Of a stretch of 64,000 bases of DNA, positions 1-8,175 are shown piece by piece (within the stretch, counting starts at the first letter, position 1; each line of letters opens with the position of its first letter). A program made the translations under genes and the position numbers. This stretch comes from Paenilisteria portnoyi. GTDB taxonomy: Bacteria > Bacillota > Bacilli > Lactobacillales > Listeriaceae. The notes beneath the pieces are model-generated. The model made no database searches, was not told where the DNA came from, and saw only the letters and a program-made list of their open reading frames with translations. The stretch is from positions 1 to 64,000 of the forward strand of contig NZ_JAASTT010000009.1 of the NCBI RefSeq assembly GCF_014322795.1. The letters are read 5' to 3'.

Positions 1-50
1 TAAATATGGTATTTTTGTTCCAAGTCATATTATTTCTTTTTGTTTTTTAG

Positions 51-110
51 CCTGTCTACTTGACAGGGAGCAGTTCAGAAGGCCGCTCTGAGGGGTAGTC
101 TTTTTTTTTT
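51..110 (+). terminator. Hairpins followed by T10: terminator or small-RNA 3' end
   Basis: Two short hairpins are visible: CCTGTC (51-56) with GACAGG (62-67), and CAGA (76-79) with TCTG (87-90). CTAC (56-59) and GTAG (95-98) could close an outer stem, and ten T residues follow at 101-110. This looks like the intrinsic terminator of a gene or RNA that begins left of the window. A small structured RNA ending here is equally possible. The rest of 1-272 up to the argC promoter is AT-rich and holds no gene that I can support. Confidence 0.5.
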
Positions 111-172
111 GTGTTCAGGAATGTATGTAAATCAGTGATGCATAAAAATGATGATAATATACATAAAAAACG

Positions 173-196
173 TATAAATAAGCTTAATTATTTATA
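173..196. promoter_or_regulatory. Candidate ARG box 1 (ArgR operator)
   Basis: TATAAATAA (173-181) and TTATTTATA (188-196) form a perfect 9-bp inverted repeat with a 6-bp spacer. It lies just upstream of the argC promoter. AT-rich palindromes of about this size are typical of ArgR boxes in Firmicutes. Assignment to ArgR is inferred from the operon it precedes. Confidence 0.45.
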
Positions 197-205
197 AAAA
201 ACCAT

Positions 206-234
206 TTGACATTATAAATATACAAGTTTATAAT
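206..234 (+). promoter_or_regulatory. Consensus sigma-A promoter of the argCJBDF operon, overlapped by a palindrome
   Basis: TTGACA (206-211), a 17-nt spacer and TATAAT (229-234) match the housekeeping consensus exactly. A second AT-rich inverted repeat, TTATAAA (212-218) with TTTATAA (227-233), fills the spacer and enters the -10 box. A repressor bound there would block polymerase. The ribosome binding site GAAGGGTGGG precedes the argC ATG at 273. Confidence 0.8.
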
Positions 235-272
235 AAGCTTTATCATAAAAAAATAAGAAGGGTGGGAAAATC

Positions 273-1301
273 ATGAAAGTTTCAATTATTGGTGCAACAG
301 GTTATGGAGGGCTCGAATTACTTCGATTGTTGCATCAGCATCCGCAAGTCGAGGTTGTATCTTTGCATAGTTTTTCCGCCCAGACGGATGATATATCGCG
401 ATTTTATCCGCATTTACATACGGTTTACCATCATGAGCTCGCCGAAATTGACGCGGTCAAAATTGCAGAGGAGAGTGAAGCAGTTTTTTTAGCAACGCCG
501 AGTGGGGTCGCGAAGGAGGCTGTGCAGCCGTTTATCGATGTTGGGATGAAGGTCATTGATTTATCTGGGGATTTCAGGTTGACAAAGGAAAAATATGAGA
601 AGTGGTACAACAAGGACGCTGCGCCAGATGCTTACTTGGATCAGGCGGAATATGGCTTGGCGGAATGGCGGGAAAACGTGGATACGACATTTATTTCGAA
701 CCCTGGTTGTTACGCGACGGCGACATTGCTTGGGTTAGCGCCGCTTGTGATGCATGGCAAGGTGGAGGCTGATTCGATTATTGTGGATGCGAAATCGGGT
801 ATTTCTGGGGCGGGCAAGACGCCGAGTGCGAATACACACTTTCCGGAGACGAACGAGAACATGACGCTATATCGGATGAATCAGCATCAGCATATTCCAG
901 AGATTATCCGGCAGTTGCGAGTGTGGGACGCGGGGATTGATGCGATTACGTTTTCGACATCGCTTATCCCAGTGACGCGAGGCATTTTTGCAACGATTTA
1001 TGTGAAGGCGAAAGGTGCGACGTCGACGGATGAATTGCTTTCGTTATACCGAGAAAGCTATGACGGGAAGCCATTTGTGCGTATTCAGGATAAGGATGTT
1101 TATCCGACGCTTAAACAGGTGACGGCTTCGAATTTTTGCGATATTGGGCTTTGTTATAATGAACGAACGAATATGATTACGATTGTTGTGGTGATCGATA
1201 ATTTGGTCAAAGGGGCCGCGGGACAAGCGATTCAGAATTTGAATTTGATGGCTGGGTTTGATGAGACGGCTGGGCTTGATTTTATACCGGTTTATCCGTG
1301 A
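273..1301 (+). CDS. argC: N-acetyl-gamma-glutamyl-phosphate reductase
   Basis: This cytosolic enzyme of arginine biosynthesis reduces N-acetylglutamyl-5-phosphate with NADPH to the semialdehyde. The 342-residue product has the usual family length. The N-terminal Rossmann motif is GATGYGG (residues 7-13) and the catalytic cysteine is Cys146 in SNPGCYAT. The later stretch [18 protein letters not shown] is typical of ArgC. It is the first gene of a five-gene operon argCJBDF. The ATG at 273 has a strong Shine-Dalgarno sequence, and the upstream promoter overlaps candidate ArgR sites, so arginine repression is likely. Confidence 0.97.
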   Translation: MKVSIIGATGYGGLELLRLLHQHPQVEVVSLHSFSAQTDDISRFYPHLHTVYHHELAEIDAVKIAEESEAVFLATPSGVAKEAVQPFIDVGMKVIDLSGDFRLTKEKYEKWYNKDAAPDAYLDQAEYGLAEWRENVDTTFISNPGCYATATLLGLAPLVMHGKVEADSIIVDAKSGISGAGKTPSANTHFPETNENMTLYRMNQHQHIPEIIRQLRVWDAGIDAITFSTSLIPVTRGIFATIYVKAKGATSTDELLSLYRESYDGKPFVRIQDKDVYPTLKQVTASNFCDIGLCYNERTNMITIVVVIDNLVKGAAGQAIQNLNLMAGFDETAGLDFIPVYP

Positions 1302-1317
1302 TTTAGGGGGAAGTACG

Positions 1318-2544
1318 ATGGAAAAGTTATTGGAAAAAGAGGACTGGATAACGGTTGAAAATGGCACGATTGCAACGCCGCTTGGGTTTTACGCGGATGG
1401 GAAGCATTGTGGATTAAAGCGCAAAAAGAAGGATATAGGGATTATTTTTTCAGAGGTTCCGGCTGAATCTGCGGCGGTTTATACGATGAATCAAATGCAA
1501 GCTGCGCCAATTTTTATAACAAAGGATAGTTTGGCGGCAGACCAGACATTGCAGGCGATTGTGGTCAATAGTGGCGTGGCGAATGCGTGCACTGGGAAGC
1601 GGGGGCTGGATGATGGCTTTGCGATGCGGGCGATTACCGCGAAGCATTTAGGAATCGCTGAAACAGACGTAGCTGTTGCGTCCACGGGCGTTATTGGCGA
1701 CTATTTACCGATGGAAAAAGTGGAAGCTGGAATCGTGTCATTGAGCGCGAAATCAGGTACGAGTGGCGATTTTCATGAGGCGATTTTAACGACGGATACA
1801 GTGCAAAAAGAGCTGACATTGCAAGCTGAAATTGGCGGGAAAATGATCACGATTTCAGGCGTGGCCAAGGGTTCGGGAATGATTCATCCAAATATGGCGA
1901 CGATGCTTTCGTTTATTACGACAGATGCTGCAGTTCCAGCTAAACTATTGCAAAAATTGCTAAAACAAAAAGTAGATCAAACGTTCAATCAAATAACGGT
2001 GGATGGTGACACATCAACGAATGACATGGTTGTCGTGATGGCTAATGGCTGTGCGGGAAATACCGCTTTTTCAGAAGGTACATCAGAATTTGCAAGATTC
2101 ACAAAAATGTTTTACGCTGTTTGCCAACATTTAGCGAAAAGCATTGCGAGAGACGGCGAAGGTGCGACGAAACTCATTGAAGCGCAAGTTAAAGGCGCGA
2201 CGTCAAAAGAAGACGCGAGAATGATTGCTAAGCAGATTGTATCGTCAAGTCTTGTGAAAACCGCTATGTTCGGTGAGGATGCGAATTGGGGCCGGATTAT
2301 TTGCGCGATTGGCTACAGCGGCGGTCGTTTTTCACCGGATAATATCACGATTAGGATTGGCGAAACGGCGATTTTAGAAAATAGTGAGACAGCAGATTAC
2401 AATCCGGATGTACTGGCCAATTATTTGCAAAAGGAAAACATATGTATCGAAGTGAATTTGCATAGTGGTTTGGAAGAAGGAACCGCGTGGGGATGCGATT
2501 TAAGCTATGATTATGTCAAAATAAATGCGTGCTACCGGACGTGA
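1318..2544 (+). CDS. argJ: Bifunctional ornithine acetyltransferase / N-acetylglutamate synthase
   Basis: ArgJ moves the acetyl group from N-acetylornithine to glutamate, which recycles acetyl in the arginine pathway. The 408-residue precursor carries the autocleavage motif MATML with Thr195 as the expected new N-terminal nucleophile, so it should be split into alpha and beta chains. I chose the ATG at 1318 because AGGGGG lies 7 nt upstream. An in-frame ATG at 1258 lies inside argC and has no ribosome binding site. It follows argC by 16 nt. Whether it is mono- or bifunctional cannot be read from the sequence. Confidence 0.95.
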   Translation: MEKLLEKEDWITVENGTIATPLGFYADGKHCGLKRKKKDIGIIFSEVPAESAAVYTMNQMQAAPIFITKDSLAADQTLQAIVVNSGVANACTGKRGLDDGFAMRAITAKHLGIAETDVAVASTGVIGDYLPMEKVEAGIVSLSAKSGTSGDFHEAILTTDTVQKELTLQAEIGGKMITISGVAKGSGMIHPNMATMLSFITTDAAVPAKLLQKLLKQKVDQTFNQITVDGDTSTNDMVVVMANGCAGNTAFSEGTSEFARFTKMFYAVCQHLAKSIARDGEGATKLIEAQVKGATSKEDARMIAKQIVSSSLVKTAMFGEDANWGRIICAIGYSGGRFSPDNITIRIGETAILENSETADYNPDVLANYLQKENICIEVNLHSGLEEGTAWGCDLSYDYVKINACYRT

Positions 2545-2560
2545 AAAAGGGGTGAATGAG

Positions 2561-3313
2561 ATGAGTGGGATTATTGTTGTGAAAATAGGTGGCGTCGCGG
2601 GAAGTCATCTTCATGAGAGTTTTTTCAATCAAATAAAAACGTGGCAGGCGGATGGCAAAAAAGTCGTCTTGGTTCATGGTGGTGGCGTTCAGATCAGCAA
2701 AATGATGGAGGCGTTGCAGATTCCAGTTGAAACGAAGGCTGGTTTGCGTATCACGACGAAAGAGACGCTCGCGGTGACGAAAATGGTCTTAATCGGGCAA
2801 GTGCAACCAGAAATCGTTACAGCGCTCGAGCAGCAGCAAATATCAGCGGTTGGCTTACATGCAGGCGACGCGGGCTTGATGCAAGCGGAGCAATTAACGG
2901 ACGGCGAGCTCGGTTTTGTCGGGGAAATTACACATGTTAAGACCGACTTGATAGAGAGTCTAATCGCACAACAAATCGTGCCGGTGATTGCGCCACTTGG
3001 TTTAGCGATGTCGACGCAGTGGTTAAATGTTAATGCGGATTTGGCAGCGTGCGCGGTGGCGGCAGCGCTCCAAGCCGAGGAATTAATTTTGCTAACAGAT
3101 GTGGCGGGGGTTTTGGACGCGGGGCAAGTGATGACGCATATTGATACTGCCGAACTGGATGCATTAGTCGCGACAAAAATCATCACGGGTGGCATGATTC
3201 CAAAGCTTGAAAGTGCGAAAAATGCAGTCGCACAAGGCGTTGGACAAGTGATTATTACGAATGAAATTACGACTAAAGGGACGATAATAAGCGAAGGGGT
3301 GAAGATAGGATGA
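2561..3313 (+). CDS. argB: Acetylglutamate kinase
   Basis: ArgB phosphorylates N-acetylglutamate with ATP, the second step of arginine synthesis. It belongs to the amino-acid kinase family. The N-terminal phosphate-binding stretch VVKIGG and the glycine-rich VHGGG are present, as are the C-terminal LTDVAGV and GGMIPKL segments that bind nucleotide. The product is 250 residues, normal for the short acetylglutamate kinases. The ATG at 2561 is preceded by AAGGGGTG. Upstream in-frame codons overlap argJ and look spurious. Its stop overlaps the argD start by 4 nt, indicating translational coupling. Confidence 0.95.
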   Translation: MSGIIVVKIGGVAGSHLHESFFNQIKTWQADGKKVVLVHGGGVQISKMMEALQIPVETKAGLRITTKETLAVTKMVLIGQVQPEIVTALEQQQISAVGLHAGDAGLMQAEQLTDGELGFVGEITHVKTDLIESLIAQQIVPVIAPLGLAMSTQWLNVNADLAACAVAAALQAEELILLTDVAGVLDAGQVMTHIDTAELDALVATKIITGGMIPKLESAKNAVAQGVGQVIITNEITTKGTIISEGVKIG

Positions 3314-4458
3314 GTGATTTATTTCCAACATACGCTAAATTTCCGATCGAGATTGTAGAAGGAAAAGGGACGGTTGTAAAGGATGCGAATGGGAAAGCGT
3401 ATCTTGACTTCACCTCGGGCATTGCGGTTTGCAACTTGGGGCATTGCCACGAAACTGTTCTAGCCGCTGTACAGAAGCAACTCGAGCAAATTTGGCACAC
3501 ATCGAATCTTTTTGAGAGCAGTATTCAAGAACAAGTTGCGACAAAATTAACGGCGGACGAGGATCGTGTTGTCTTTTTCTGCAATAGTGGCGCTGAGGCA
3601 AATGAAGCTGCGTTAAAGCTCGCGAAAAAACATACGGGTTGTGATGAGATTATCACGTTTCAACAATCGTTTCACGGTCGAACCATTGCGACAATGACGG
3701 CGACAGGACAAGGAAAAATTCATGATGGTTTCGGTGCGTTACTTCCAGGTTTTACATACTTACCATACAATGATTTGGAAGCATTGAAGAACACCATTTC
3801 GGCAAAAACAGCGGCGGTCATGCTGGAAGTTATTCAAGGCGAAGGCGGCGTATTACCAGCGACAAAAGCGTTTTTAGTTGGTGTTTCTGAGCTATGCGAA
3901 AAACATGGCGCGCTACTCATTATCGACGAAGTTCAAACTGGTATGGGGCGCACAGGAAAACGTTTCGCTTTTGAACATGCAGGCATCGAACCAGATATTT
4001 TCACATTAGCAAAAGGGCTCGGAAATGGTTTGCCTGTTGGGGCAATGGTTGGTAAATCAGAGCTTGCTGCAACATTTGGACCGGGTGTTCACGGTTCGAC
4101 TTTTGGCGGTAATAAGATCGCGATGGCAGCGGCGGATGTGGTTATTGATATTATTTTTGAGGAAGTATTTCTCGCCGATGTGGTCGAAAAAGGCGCCTAT
4201 TTTCAAGCGTTACTTACTGAAAAATTAGCGGGGAACACCGTTGAGATTCGCGGTGAAGGTTTGATGATTGGAATCGAGTTAGAATCAGAGGCGGGAGTAG
4301 TAGTTAAAGCATTGCAAGAGCTAGGTTTACTTACATTGACAGCGGGGCCGAATGTGTTGCGTCTTTTACCACCATTAACGGTGACAAAAGAGGAATTGGA
4401 ATGCGCGGCGAATTTGATTGAATCCGTGGTTATAAAACAGGAAGTAGGGATGAAATAA
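3310..4458 (+). CDS. argD: Acetylornithine aminotransferase
   Basis: ArgD is a class-III PLP aminotransferase converting N-acetylglutamate semialdehyde to N-acetylornithine, with glutamate as amino donor. The 382-residue product shows the PLP-phosphate region [11 protein letters not shown], the cofactor Asp in [13 protein letters not shown] and the Schiff-base lysine in [14 protein letters not shown]. The ATG at 3310 overlaps the argB stop by 4 nt, and its stop overlaps the argF ATG by 1 nt. Related ornithine aminotransferases share these motifs, but the operon context fixes the role. Confidence 0.95.
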   Translation: MSDLFPTYAKFPIEIVEGKGTVVKDANGKAYLDFTSGIAVCNLGHCHETVLAAVQKQLEQIWHTSNLFESSIQEQVATKLTADEDRVVFFCNSGAEANEAALKLAKKHTGCDEIITFQQSFHGRTIATMTATGQGKIHDGFGALLPGFTYLPYNDLEALKNTISAKTAAVMLEVIQGEGGVLPATKAFLVGVSELCEKHGALLIIDEVQTGMGRTGKRFAFEHAGIEPDIFTLAKGLGNGLPVGAMVGKSELAATFGPGVHGSTFGGNKIAMAAADVVIDIIFEEVFLADVVEKGAYFQALLTEKLAGNTVEIRGEGLMIGIELESEAGVVVKALQELGLLTLTAGPNVLRLLPPLTVTKEELECAANLIESVVIKQEVGMK

Positions 4459-5396
4459 TGGTATATCAAACAGAAACGACTAAAGGGAAAGATATGTTGA
4501 GTTTATTGGAATGGAGCAATGAAGAAATTGCAGAATTAGTGCAATTGGCGCTTGCGATTAAGACAAATCCAGCGCACTATAGCCATACGTTGAGTGGGCA
4601 GATTTTAGGGATGATTTTTGATAAGTCATCGACGCGGACAAGGGTTTCTTTTGAGGCGGGGATTTTACAATTAGGTGGGCAGGCGATTGTGATGTCTTCG
4701 AAGGAACTGCAAATCGGGCGAGGCGAGCCGATTAAGGACACAGCGCACGTGTTGAGTGAATATATAAACGCCGTGATGATCCGGACGTTTAGCCACGAAG
4801 GTGTGGAGGAACTTGCCGAACACGCGTCAATTCCAATTATTAATGGCTTGACAGACCTGCATCATCCGTGCCAAGCATTAGCCGATTTATTAACGATTTT
4901 TGAAGTGAAAAATACATTTGAAGATGTAAAACTCGCGTATATCGGGGATGGGAATAATGTGTGTCATTCGCTATTACTAGCTGCTGCAATGGTTGGTTTA
5001 GATATCTCATGCGCGATGCCGGCGGGTTATGAGCCAGATGAGGCTGTTTTAAATAAAGCCTTGGAAATCGCCGCTAAAACCGGTTCGACAATCGAGATCA
5101 CGACAGATCCCGTTCTTGCTGTTTCTGATGCTGATTTTGTGTACACAGATGTGTGGACGAGCATGGGTCAAGAGGAGGAGAATGCGAAACGTCTGGCGGA
5201 TTTCGAAGGATATGCTGTGACGAGTGAACTAGTATCGCACGCCAAACCGGACTACCATTTCTTACATTGTTTGCCGGCACATCGCGAAGAAGAGGTGGCC
5301 ACGGCTGTCATCGATGGTAAACAGTCGCTCGTATATCAACAAGCGGGAAATAGACTCCATGCGCAGAAAGCTTTGCTAGTAATGATATTAGGTTAA
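4458..5396 (+). CDS. argF: Ornithine carbamoyltransferase, anabolic
   Basis: ArgF joins carbamoyl phosphate to ornithine to give citrulline. All signature motifs are visible: STRTRVSFE (carbamoyl phosphate), the [11 protein letters not shown] helix, DVWTSMGQE, and the ornithine loop [10 protein letters not shown]. At 312 residues it is a normal length. Its ATG overlaps the argD stop by one base. It is the last gene of the operon and is followed by an intrinsic terminator. argGH and carAB, needed to complete arginine synthesis, are not in this window. Confidence 0.96.
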   Translation: MVYQTETTKGKDMLSLLEWSNEEIAELVQLALAIKTNPAHYSHTLSGQILGMIFDKSSTRTRVSFEAGILQLGGQAIVMSSKELQIGRGEPIKDTAHVLSEYINAVMIRTFSHEGVEELAEHASIPIINGLTDLHHPCQALADLLTIFEVKNTFEDVKLAYIGDGNNVCHSLLLAAAMVGLDISCAMPAGYEPDEAVLNKALEIAAKTGSTIEITTDPVLAVSDADFVYTDVWTSMGQEEENAKRLADFEGYAVTSELVSHAKPDYHFLHCLPAHREEEVATAVIDGKQSLVYQQAGNRLHAQKALLVMILG

Positions 5397-5403
5397 GAAC
5401 GAG

Positions 5404-5446
5404 AACCCACTGTATGATTGATTATCCGTCTGCATTGGGTTTTTGC
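5404..5446 (+). terminator. Terminator of the arg operon
   Basis: AACCCA (5404-5409) can pair with TGGGTT (5436-5441) across a long loop, followed by a T-rich run. It lies 8 nt after the argF stop. Confidence 0.6.
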
Positions 5447-5453
5447 CTTTTGT

Positions 5454-5482
5454 TTGACAGTGCTCACATCGAGGCGTAAAAT
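5454..5482 (+). promoter_or_regulatory. Strong sigma-A promoter of the orphan 65-aa gene
   Basis: TTGACA (5454-5459), a 17-nt spacer and TAAAAT (5477-5482). It sits between the arg-operon terminator and the small gene at 5558, leaving a 5' leader of roughly 70 nt. Confidence 0.7.
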
Positions 5483-5557
5483 GGAAATGAATGGAGATAT
5501 AATTATGTCTTCTGATTTTTTTAAATTTTAAAAACACAAAGGGAGGAGAGAGGATAA

Positions 5558-5755
5558 ATGGAGCGTGTTATAACAATTTTCAAACGCTTCCAAATAGACA
5601 CAAACTACTCTACCGTTCTGGATGAAATTGGAAACGTCGAATTCAAAGTACAAGACGACAGAATCCCTAGATTTATTCATACGGTTAATACGGAAACAGA
5701 TTGTCAGGCAACCCTTAGCCCATGCGCAGAGTACGTGGAGATAATAAGATCTTAA
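5558..5755 (+). CDS. Orphan small protein of unknown function
   Basis: I do not recognise this 65-residue product. The start ATG has a near-perfect Shine-Dalgarno (GGGAGGAGAGAGG). The gene has its own consensus promoter and ends at a strong terminator, so it is an isolated, probably well-expressed unit. The protein is mixed charged and polar, with no signal peptide or membrane segment. It holds two cysteines (in TDCQ and SPCAE) in the C-terminal third and a basic, aromatic N-terminus (MERVITIFKRF). A small regulatory or toxin-like role is possible, but nothing in the sequence proves one. Confidence 0.6.
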   Translation: MERVITIFKRFQIDTNYSTVLDEIGNVEFKVQDDRIPRFIHTVNTETDCQATLSPCAEYVEIIRS

Positions 5756-5760
5756 ATTAT

Positions 5761-5812
5761 GCAAAAAATAATCTTGAAAAGGAGGTTGTCTTTTTCAAGA
5801 TTATTTTTTTGC
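5761..5812 (+). terminator. Terminator after the orphan small gene
   Basis: AATAATCTTGAAAA (5767-5780) pairs perfectly with TTTTCAAGATTATT (5792-5805). A-rich and T-rich flanks extend the stem, so it could act in both directions. Confidence 0.8.
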
Positions 5813-5888
5813 ACAATTATACTTTTATTAGAGACGTTATCATGATAGGATTAAGCGAATGGCAAATTAAATTTTTGGAGGGCTTTCA

Positions 5889-6317
5889 ATGGAAATAAAA
5901 GTAAAATACGCGCCTAATCAAGAGGCAAGACTAAATAAAATAGAGCAAGGTGACTGGATTGATTTGTATGCGAACGAAGAAGTCCGTTTGGTTGCTGGCG
6001 ATTATAAGCTAATCGATCTTGGCGTGGCGATGGAACTACCTAAAGGACACGAAGCCCATGTTGTGCCACGTTCTAGTACATATAAGCATTTCGGGATTAT
6101 CCAATCAAATAGTATGGGAGTCATCGATGAGAGCTATTGTGGCGAGAATGATTTCTGGAAGTTTCCGGCGATTGCGATGCGAGATACGCTTATTGAAAAA
6201 GGTGATCGGATTTGTCAGTTTAGAATTATGGCGAAAATGCCAGAGGTTCAAATCACCGAAGTTACCACGCTAGGCAACACAGATCGAGGTGGATTTGGAT
6301 CAACTGGTAAAAAATGA
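5889..6317 (+). CDS. dut: dUTP diphosphatase (dUTPase, trimeric type)
   Basis: This enzyme hydrolyses dUTP to dUMP and pyrophosphate, keeping uracil out of DNA and supplying dTMP synthesis. The 142-residue product has the trimeric dUTPase motifs: a D-x-G-x-A-like DLGVAMELP, the phosphate-binding [16 protein letters not shown] with the catalytic Asp, and the C-terminal arm [14 protein letters not shown] precedes the ATG. Genes of this type also travel on phages, but no other phage gene is near. Its stop overlaps the next ATG by 4 nt, so the two are probably co-translated. Confidence 0.93.
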   Translation: MEIKVKYAPNQEARLNKIEQGDWIDLYANEEVRLVAGDYKLIDLGVAMELPKGHEAHVVPRSSTYKHFGIIQSNSMGVIDESYCGENDFWKFPAIAMRDTLIEKGDRICQFRIMAKMPEVQITEVTTLGNTDRGGFGSTGKK

Positions 6318-6661
6318 TGCAGACCTATAAACGAAAAATCGAGATTAGCTACTATTGCTTAGAAGATAATAGGAATTTAGAACTTGAAATTTTTAAGTGC
6401 ATACACAACGACTCGCGCAAAAATGCACATGCTGAATTTACAGGGGAAGAAATAATGACTCACCTGTATATAAAATCAGAATCCGAACGACCGTTTTTAC
6501 AAAACAGGCTTGTGTGCGCAGAACTTGAAGAAAATGGTGAAAAGATTTTGCCTATCGTAACGGTTAATGATATGGTTGTTAGACGAGGAGGCTTTCTCAG
6601 CCCGGATGAATTAGGAGATTATTTGGGAATTGGGATAAGTATACAGGTAGATGGAGATTAA
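6314..6661 (+). CDS. ArsD-like thioredoxin-fold protein lacking the As(III) cysteine triad
   Basis: The C-terminal half (residues 61-105: [32 protein letters not shown]) follows from memory the order of residues in ArsD arsenic metallochaperones, and the 115-residue length is similar. The N-terminal Cys-Cys-x4-Cys arsenite site of ArsD is missing. Only Cys15, Cys29 and Cys68 occur, with none paired. No arsA, arsB or arsR gene is nearby. The gene overlaps dut by 4 nt. A non-metal role is likely, but the function is unknown. A second ATG at 6317 is an alternative start. Confidence 0.55.
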   Translation: MMQTYKRKIEISYYCLEDNRNLELEIFKCIHNDSRKNAHAEFTGEEIMTHLYIKSESERPFLQNRLVCAELEENGEKILPIVTVNDMVVRRGGFLSPDELGDYLGIGISIQVDGD

Positions 6662-6716
6662 AAAGGATAGAATTTTGCGGAATGTGGAGCTATTTAGTGA
6701 CTGAAAAGTAATCATA

Positions 6717-6725
6717 TGGTACAAT
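6717..6725 (+). promoter_or_regulatory. Extended -10 promoter for the repeat protein
   Basis: TGG-TACAAT (6717-6725) is an extended -10 element about 40 nt upstream of the start. No good -35 box is visible. Confidence 0.4.
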
Positions 6726-6764
6726 AATCCTTGTTAATACTTTAATAGTGAAAGGTTGATTACA

Positions 6765-7106
6765 TTGGCGGCAAAACGATATACGGATGAATATTTGATA
6801 GATGAAGTAAAGCGCATTACAAAAGTACTCGGCAGACCTCCAATTGGTGCGGCATCTGAGTTTCCAGGCGTTGGCGCTGCGACAAAAAGTTTCGGTTCAT
6901 GGGAACAGTTTTTAAGTGCAGCAGATTTGACGTTAGTTGCTTCTGAGGGGGAAGGCGAAGATATTAAAGAACGATACATTAAAGAAGCTAATGAGATTAT
7001 TCGAATTCTCGGTAGAACGCCAAAAATGAATGACTTTGACGATTATCGCATTGTTAAGTATTATTTCGGTAGTTGGCAAGCATTTAAGGATAGTTGGGGA
7101 GAATAA
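6765..7106 (+). CDS. Protein of two homing-endonuclease-associated repeats
   Basis: The 113-residue product consists almost entirely of two about 50-residue repeats. Repeat 1 is at about residues 5-55 (YTDEYLIDEVKRITKVLGRPP ending in FGSWEQFLSAA). Repeat 2 is at about 67-113 (YIKEANEIIRILGRTP ending in FGSWQAFKDSWG). The shared pattern (helix, LGR-PP/TP, then FGSW-F) matches the homing endonuclease associated repeat, a DNA-binding module often attached to HNH nucleases. No nuclease domain follows. I prefer the TTG at 6765 because AAAGG lies 9 nt upstream. The TTG at 6756 abuts that site. A DNA-binding role is inferred. Confidence 0.65.
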   Translation: MAAKRYTDEYLIDEVKRITKVLGRPPIGAASEFPGVGAATKSFGSWEQFLSAADLTLVASEGEGEDIKERYIKEANEIIRILGRTPKMNDFDDYRIVKYYFGSWQAFKDSWGE

Positions 7107-7109
7107 TTG

Positions 7110-7147
7110 GAGAGGCTCTGTTCTGGAAATTCAGAATGGTGCCTTTT
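7110..7147 (+). terminator. Terminator after the repeat protein
   Basis: AGGC and GCCT close an outer stem, and TTCTG with CAGAA form the inner one. T5 follows. Confidence 0.6.
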
Positions 7148-7157
7148 TCGTTACATA

Positions 7158-7206
7158 AAAATAAGCTTGTCCGTATACGCCAGACGTGGCAATACAGACA
7201 AACTTC
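7158..7206 (-). terminator. Terminator of the NAD kinase gene
   Basis: Read on the minus strand, AAGTTTGTCTGTATTGCC pairs with GGCGTATACGGACAAGCTT, with few mismatches across a 6-nt loop, and is followed by ATTTTTA. It lies directly after the nadK stop. Confidence 0.75.
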
Positions 7207-7212
7207 ATCTTT

Positions 7213-8013
7213 TTACAAGAAGTTACGCTTCACTTTATCCCAGAATGAATTATTATGCAGCTTGATAATATTCACAAAACGATCGCCAACTTCAAGCTTA
7301 ATTTCATCCACATGTTGGATGCTAAGCGCTTCGGAATCCATGCCCATAATTGGGAAATCATTCACGCCATTCGCCCGCATATCTAGGCGTAATTTACGTT
7401 TCGGACTTAAAATAAACGAGGAGCCGAGCGTACGGAAACGGTTATTATTAATCGAAGCGAGCTCACTCACTTGCATCGATGGTAATAATGGATCCACAAT
7501 CGAGCCGTTGATTGATTTATTGTAAGCCGTACTTCCGGTTGGCGTCGAAATAACCATGCCGTCACCGCGGAACGTTTCAAACAGGCTGTCATTGATATAC
7601 ACATCGATTTGTAGCGTACGAATAATCGATGAGCGGATATTGAACTCATTTAATACATAAAAAGCCTTCGAATCATTAACCGTGCCGTAAATCGTTGGGT
7701 AACGGCGAACAAGCCAGCGATCTTCTGCGGCAGCCTTAATAATTTCATCGATTTGGTGTACGTGAAAATCGCAATATTGGCCAAGTTGTTCTGTTAATGC
7801 GATACCTGCATATAGACAATCGGAACGGAAACCAGTTTCGCGCACGGATTTCAAGAATGCGCCGTCTCCACCAATACTAATAATCGCTGTTGCAGCTTCG
7901 AAATCATCTGTCACTTCAAAACCGTATTCTTTCGTTACTTTTTTCAGTTCATCCGCATGTTTTTGTAATTCTTCTGTTTTACGATACGAAAAGTAAAAAA
8001 TTGTTTCAGCCAT
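7213..8013 (-). CDS. nadK: NAD kinase (second paralogue type)
   Basis: It phosphorylates NAD to NADP. The hallmark GGDGAF lies in IISIGGDGAFLKS, and the second conserved block is GDGMVISTPTGSTAYNKS. The product is 266 residues from the ATG at 8011-8013, which GGAGG precedes at 7 nt. An upstream in-frame ATG (8052) adds 13 unlikely residues. Listeria carries two NAD kinases, and the opening MAETIFYFSYRK is that of the one located beside the arg operon. It is a single-gene unit between convergent terminators. Confidence 0.93.
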   Translation of the reverse strand: MAETIFYFSYRKTEELQKHADELKKVTKEYGFEVTDDFEAATAIISIGGDGAFLKSVRETGFRSDCLYAGIALTEQLGQYCDFHVHQIDEIIKAAAEDRWLVRRYPTIYGTVNDSKAFYVLNEFNIRSSIIRTLQIDVYINDSLFETFRGDGMVISTPTGSTAYNKSINGSIVDPLLPSMQVSELASINNNRFRTLGSSFILSPKRKLRLDMRANGVNDFPIMGMDSEALSIQHVDEIKLEVGDRFVNIIKLHNNSFWDKVKRNFL

Positions 8014-8175
8014 ACTAAAACCTCCAGAGTTCTTAGTTAATTCAATCTCCACCTCATTATAACACGAATGCTCACTACTAATCTTGTAAAAAATAAGAAT
8101 TTTTCAAGTTTCGCTGTAAAAAGTAGCTGTTTTCCGTTATGATAGTTCTATGGTAATAAAAAAGGGGGAAATAAT

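Noticed and set aside
2689-3195. 168-codon minus-strand frame opposite argB
   Set aside because: Ala/Ser/Thr-rich antisense shadow with no ribosome site.
5889-7106. Prophage remnant
   Set aside because: dUTPase and a homing-type repeat protein can be phage-borne, but no integrase, structural, lysis gene or attachment repeat is present.
7094-7525. 143-codon open reading frame opposite nadK
   Set aside because: It is the antisense of the conserved NAD kinase gene and has no ribosome site.
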